From positions 1 through 15,886 of the forward strand of contig VBBG01000057.1 of NCBI GenBank assembly GCA_005882905.1: DNA of 15,886 nt. Reading direction: 5' to 3'. Within the stretch, counting starts at the first letter, position 1, and every line of letters begins with the position of its first letter. Under the pieces are notes generated by a model. The model saw only the letters and a list, made by a program, of their open reading frames with translations. It did no database searches and was not told where the DNA came from. This document shows, piece by piece, positions 13,525 to 15,886 of this stretch. The position numbers and the translations under genes were made by a program. The stretch comes from Candidatus Bathyarchaeota archaeon (GTDB lineage Archaea; Thermoproteota; Bathyarchaeia; 40CM-2-53-6).

Positions 13525-13756
13525 TGCTATTCGACGCTGTGTGTCAACGGATGCGTAGATTTAATCTTGGTTGCAAATAGTGGTTTCGCGTTAATCGTAG
13601 ACGACTCTTAGCCGCTTTCCGGGTCGATTTCTCGACTGGCCAACGAAGCGGTGGCAGCAAGGACGATGCCGTTCCTCATCTTCCGGTCCAGCTCGAAAGG
13701 AGTCTAGGTTTGTTAACAGGTAGACGCTCGGGGCGTTTGGCCTCTGGTTACATCGT

Positions 13757-13763
13757 CTTAATC
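13757..13763 (+). promoter_or_regulatory. TATA-like element before the gene at 13787
   Basis: The sequence cttaatc lies 24-30 bp before GTG 13787, the spacing for leaderless initiation. The rest of the 262-bp spacer 13525-13786 shows no gene I can support. Confidence 0.3.
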
Positions 13764-13786
13764 GGTTTGGTCGTCTGAACACGGCG

Positions 13787-14209
13787 GTGTCTGAGAGTGT
13801 GGCTGATACGAGTTCTCCGGGTCTAGCGCGATCCCCAGGCTACGAAAGACCGGCCGAGAACGCTAGTGGGGAGGACCGGAGGGTTGGGGACGAGAAGGCG
13901 TTCGCTTCGCTTCTGACAGATACTGTTGTGGAGTCGATGGCGGACATCTTGGGCGAGAACGTCTTGTCGCTCCTGATATCGAAGGGGATGTTGGACCATG
14001 CGGAGAATCCGGGAGAGCTGGAGAGACAACTGGCGTTGACGTTCGGGAACGGGTCTGTTGTGCTGGAGAGGATGATTGTGAAGGCGCTCTACCGGAAACT
14101 GGGGATACGTGCGGATTCAAGCTTCGGTTTTGATTATGCTAAAGCCTTGGACGTGGCGAGAAATGTCTTCGGGGAGACGAGGCGCAAATGGAAAAACGTG
14201 TTGGATTAG
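13787..14209 (+). CDS. Small archaeal helical protein, DUF3227-like
   Basis: The 140-residue protein has a disordered, Ser/Gly/Glu-rich N-terminus of about 35 residues. A compact helical domain follows: FASLLTDTVVESMADILGE, NVLSLLISKGMLDHAENPGELERQ, LTFGNGSVVLERMIVKALYRKLG. The order of a short helix, a PxELExxLxxxFG segment and an LYRKL end recalls DUF3227-type proteins common in Nitrososphaerota; this is from memory and unconfirmed. No catalytic motif is visible. The GTG start follows a TATA-like element by about 25 bp. A T6 run at 14279-14284, 70 bp past the stop, may terminate it. Role unknown. Confidence 0.6.
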   Translation: MSESVADTSSPGLARSPGYERPAENASGEDRRVGDEKAFASLLTDTVVESMADILGENVLSLLISKGMLDHAENPGELERQLALTFGNGSVVLERMIVKALYRKLGIRADSSFGFDYAKALDVARNVFGETRRKWKNVLD

Positions 14210-14526
14210 CCTTAGAACCCGGAATAGGAAACGCCGGATCTGTGCCGCGAGAGTAGCCAGTATACCTAATTTCCTAGATTTTTTCTGGTCTGCAGAATTT
14301 AGCATGGAAATGAGGTCGTAGACGGCGGGCTAATCATTCGACGATCTAGGAGGATTAACGTGATCGTGAGCAAGTTTCCAATTCCAAGGCATCTCTAAGG
14401 CGTTTTGCAGGGGACTAACAGGCCACCTACTTCTCGGGGTCCTCATCGATTTGACGGTTGTCTAGATACTCGTCTTCTTGTCGGGTTTCAATGATTTCTT
14501 TTCGAGTGATTCTTTCTAAACGAATG
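14210..14526. other. 317-bp spacer with T tract and isolated Shine-Dalgarno site
   Basis: No supported gene. It holds a T6 run at 14279-14284 (possible terminator for the upstream gene) and a perfect AGGAGG at 14348-14353 followed 6 bp later by GTG 14360, which opens only a 12-codon peptide ending at 14398. On the minus strand a charged reading, RKEIIETRQEDEYLDNRQ, runs to a stop at 14427 and overlaps the end of the PRTase gene; it has only a TTG at 14603 as start. Confidence 0.4.
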
Positions 14527-15186
14527 CTACGGCCTGCGTATCGTATCCTCTGTCGACGGCCGATACTGAATGGACCCGATAAGCGGCTTTGTAAGGGCCA
14601 CAAAGTCGGTGCGGTCGCTTATGGTTGTCATCGCTCCGAAGGCACGGATTCGTGTTCCAGGGAAAGCCTCGGCTAATCTGTTAGCAGCCCCCAGTAGGGT
14701 CGACCCTCGCGTGATTATGTCATCAACCAAGAGAATTTCCTTCGGTGGTGGTCCTGATATTCGCCGCTGGACTCTCAGACTCGCGAAATGTTCCTTAGGT
14801 TTCGGCCTTTCTGATGCTCTGCTCGATGCGGCCTTTCTTACCGCCATGACTCGAACCAGACATGAGTCCACGCGGCTCCCAACCCCTCTTCTTACCAAAG
14901 CCGTTGCGATCCGCTGAGGTACCCAAAGTGTGTCTGGCAGCATTAGGGAACTTTTGGGTACCGGAACTAGAACAGTCTCTGGCTGAAAGAAATAGGCGAA
15001 GGGCAAACTGCTCATGTTTTCTTGAACTGCCTTGGCTATCCGTTCGGACATTAGTATCGGAGGGTCTCCACCAAAAGGGTCTTGCTTGATTGCAAGCATC
15101 ACTTGGTATGCATCTTGCATCGCGGTTGAAGACGGGCGCGGACAATAGCAAAGGAGAGACCCGAAATCGAGGGATGTTATGCGCAC
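14527..15186 (-). CDS. ComF-like phosphoribosyltransferase paired with DprA
   Basis: In this 219-residue protein VLVPVPKSS at 72-80 and ILLVDDIITRGSTLLGAANRL at 151-171 (PRPP-binding loop) define a type I PRTase of the ComF kind. It lacks the N-terminal zinc finger of full ComF, though a CYC near residue 13 remains. The C-terminus GSIQYRPSTEDTIRRP looks like the usual family end, so the stop at 14527 is trusted. It begins with GTG 3 bp after the DprA stop, so translation is coupled. I recall similar DprA-plus-PRTase pairs scattered in bacteria and archaea that have no DNA uptake machinery, and nothing here points to competence. The substrate is unknown; a nucleotide made or consumed with the DprA/SLOG partner is an inference. 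Confidence 0.8.
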   Translation of the reverse strand: MRITSLDFGSLLCYCPRPSSTAMQDAYQVMLAIKQDPFGGDPPILMSERIAKAVQENMSSLPFAYFFQPETVLVPVPKSSLMLPDTLWVPQRIATALVRRGVGSRVDSCLVRVMAVRKAASSRASERPKPKEHFASLRVQRRISGPPPKEILLVDDIITRGSTLLGAANRLAEAFPGTRIRAFGAMTTISDRTDFVALTKPLIGSIQYRPSTEDTIRRP

Positions 15187-15189
15187 GTT

Positions 15190-15879
15190 TCAGATTTGCA
15201 TGACTATCTGACTTATTTCTTTGGACGATGGCAACACTTCTAGAACATGCTTAGGATCGGTTAGGACAACGGCGCCAAATCGGACCATTTCCTTTGGCCA
15301 TTTTAATGAAGAGTCGCTTGCAATTGACTTCCAGATGAATAACGGTCGCCCAAGTCTGAGAGCTTCCCATCCTTGATGAAGCGAACCGCTTGTTTCTCCT
15401 GCTTCGACGATAATTGAAGCGTTCGAAATCAGCGCCATGGTGCGGTTTCGCATGACGAAATTTTTCCGTTGAATTGGGCTCCCAATGGGGAATTGCGAGA
15501 TGACGAGATGATTGGTCATGATTTCCTGTTGGAGTTGTGAGTTCTTCTGCGGGTAAACACGGTTCAAAGGTGTTCCCAGCACCGCAATTGTTCGTCCGCC
15601 TTCTCTCATGGCTGTTTCGTGCGCCGTAGTATCGATGCCTTCAGCCAGTCCACTCACCACCACTACTCCTCTCTTTGATAACACGCTTGCAATGTGGGCT
15701 GCCGTGCTTAGCCCCTTTGCAGATGCCTTCCGCGATCCTATGATTGCCACTCTGGGCCTTGGTAGAGGGATTTTCATTGGACCTGCGGAAAAGAGCGTGG
15801 AAGGTGCGTATTTCCTCTCAACGTCGTTGAGCGGGCCCAGAAGCTCCAAAGGAGTTAATGTTCGGATCTGAGCCTCCAT
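15190..15879 (-). CDS. dprA: DprA/SMF-family Rossmann (SLOG) protein
   Basis: The 229-residue protein has RVAIIGSRKASAKG at 43-56, VVVVSGLAEGIDTTAHE at 72-88, GTPLNRVYP at 102-110, RNRTMALISNASIIVEAG at 144-161, then TSGSLHQGWEALRLGRPLF at 163-181: the full DprA core in order. The usual SGGAxGID is SGLAEGID. The N-terminal SAM domain and the C-terminal winged helix of competence DprA are absent, giving a minimal version. Bacterial DprA loads RecA onto incoming single strands; minimal SLOG-fold relatives can instead bind nucleotide-derived ligands. Followed after 3 bp by a PRTase gene, clearly one operon. The ATG at 15879 is 7 bp from the window end, so an upstream start cannot be excluded. 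Confidence 0.87.
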   Translation of the reverse strand: MEAQIRTLTPLELLGPLNDVERKYAPSTLFSAGPMKIPLPRPRVAIIGSRKASAKGLSTAAHIASVLSKRGVVVVSGLAEGIDTTAHETAMREGGRTIAVLGTPLNRVYPQKNSQLQQEIMTNHLVISQFPIGSPIQRKNFVMRNRTMALISNASIIVEAGETSGSLHQGWEALRLGRPLFIWKSIASDSSLKWPKEMVRFGAVVLTDPKHVLEVLPSSKEISQIVMQI

Positions 15880-15886
15880 TGGATTT

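Noticed and set aside
13591..13782. 63-codon minus-strand frame in the 13525-13786 spacer
   Set aside because: Arg/Pro-rich translation without a family and overlapping a likely promoter.
8620..15879. Competence locus (TfoX + ComF + DprA)
   Set aside because: The TfoX-N gene is 5.5 kb away on the other strand, the ComF-like and DprA-like proteins are minimal versions, and no uptake or pilus gene is present.
1..15886. tRNA, rRNA or transposase genes
   Set aside because: No T-loop/acceptor pairing, conserved rRNA blocks or transposase motifs were found by eye; a tRNAscan run would be decisive.

Overview
The window looks archaeal, most likely from the Nitrososphaerota/Thermoproteota side. The evidence is a DUF2110 protein, an archaeal-type dUTPase, a tRNA-intron endonuclease subunit, an HTH-phosphoribosyltransferase regulator, TATA-like boxes about 20-45 bp before start codons with few Shine-Dalgarno sites, frequent GTG/TTG starts, and several very small membrane or Cys-rich proteins. 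I cannot fix the lineage further from sequence alone.

Left part (1-2146): the 3' end of a DUF2110 gene, then a loose set of small proteins. These are two tiny membrane proteins, a secreted or anchored protein with a four-cysteine beta-barrel-like domain, and a Cys-rich, probably zinc-binding miniprotein. Core block (2147-7973): a COG3375 GNAT acetyltransferase, hisS and a tRNA-splicing endonuclease subunit form a leftward operon. It diverges from mtnA (methionine salvage) across a single TATA-like element. A second leftward pair, dut and an HTH-PRTase regulator, overlaps by 4 bp and diverges from an AlkA-type DNA glycosylase.

Middle (7974-8619): a 646-bp gene-free stretch carrying a diverged tandem duplication with a period of about 240 bp, and a hairpin at the same place in each copy. 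Accessory part (8620-13524): a TfoX-N protein, a frameshifted DUF1697 gene, an AHSA1/SRPBCC protein, an AbrB antitoxin with a perfect inverted repeat before its start, a frameshifted PIN toxin, an AlkZ/HTH_42-type winged-helix protein, and a frameshifted AttH/CrtC-like gene. Right end (13525-15886): a small archaeal helical protein, a 317-bp gap, and a tightly coupled pair of a DprA/SLOG Rossmann protein and a ComF-like phosphoribosyltransferase.

Three genes between 9.4 and 12.6 kb each carry exactly one frame break, and the conserved N-terminus of hisS is cut off from any start codon. Either the accessory segment is decaying or the assembly contains uncorrected single-base indels; the sequence alone cannot decide. 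The best candidates for something under-described are the DprA-PRTase pair, the noncoding tandem duplication, and the AbrB/PIN locus with its operator-like dyad.
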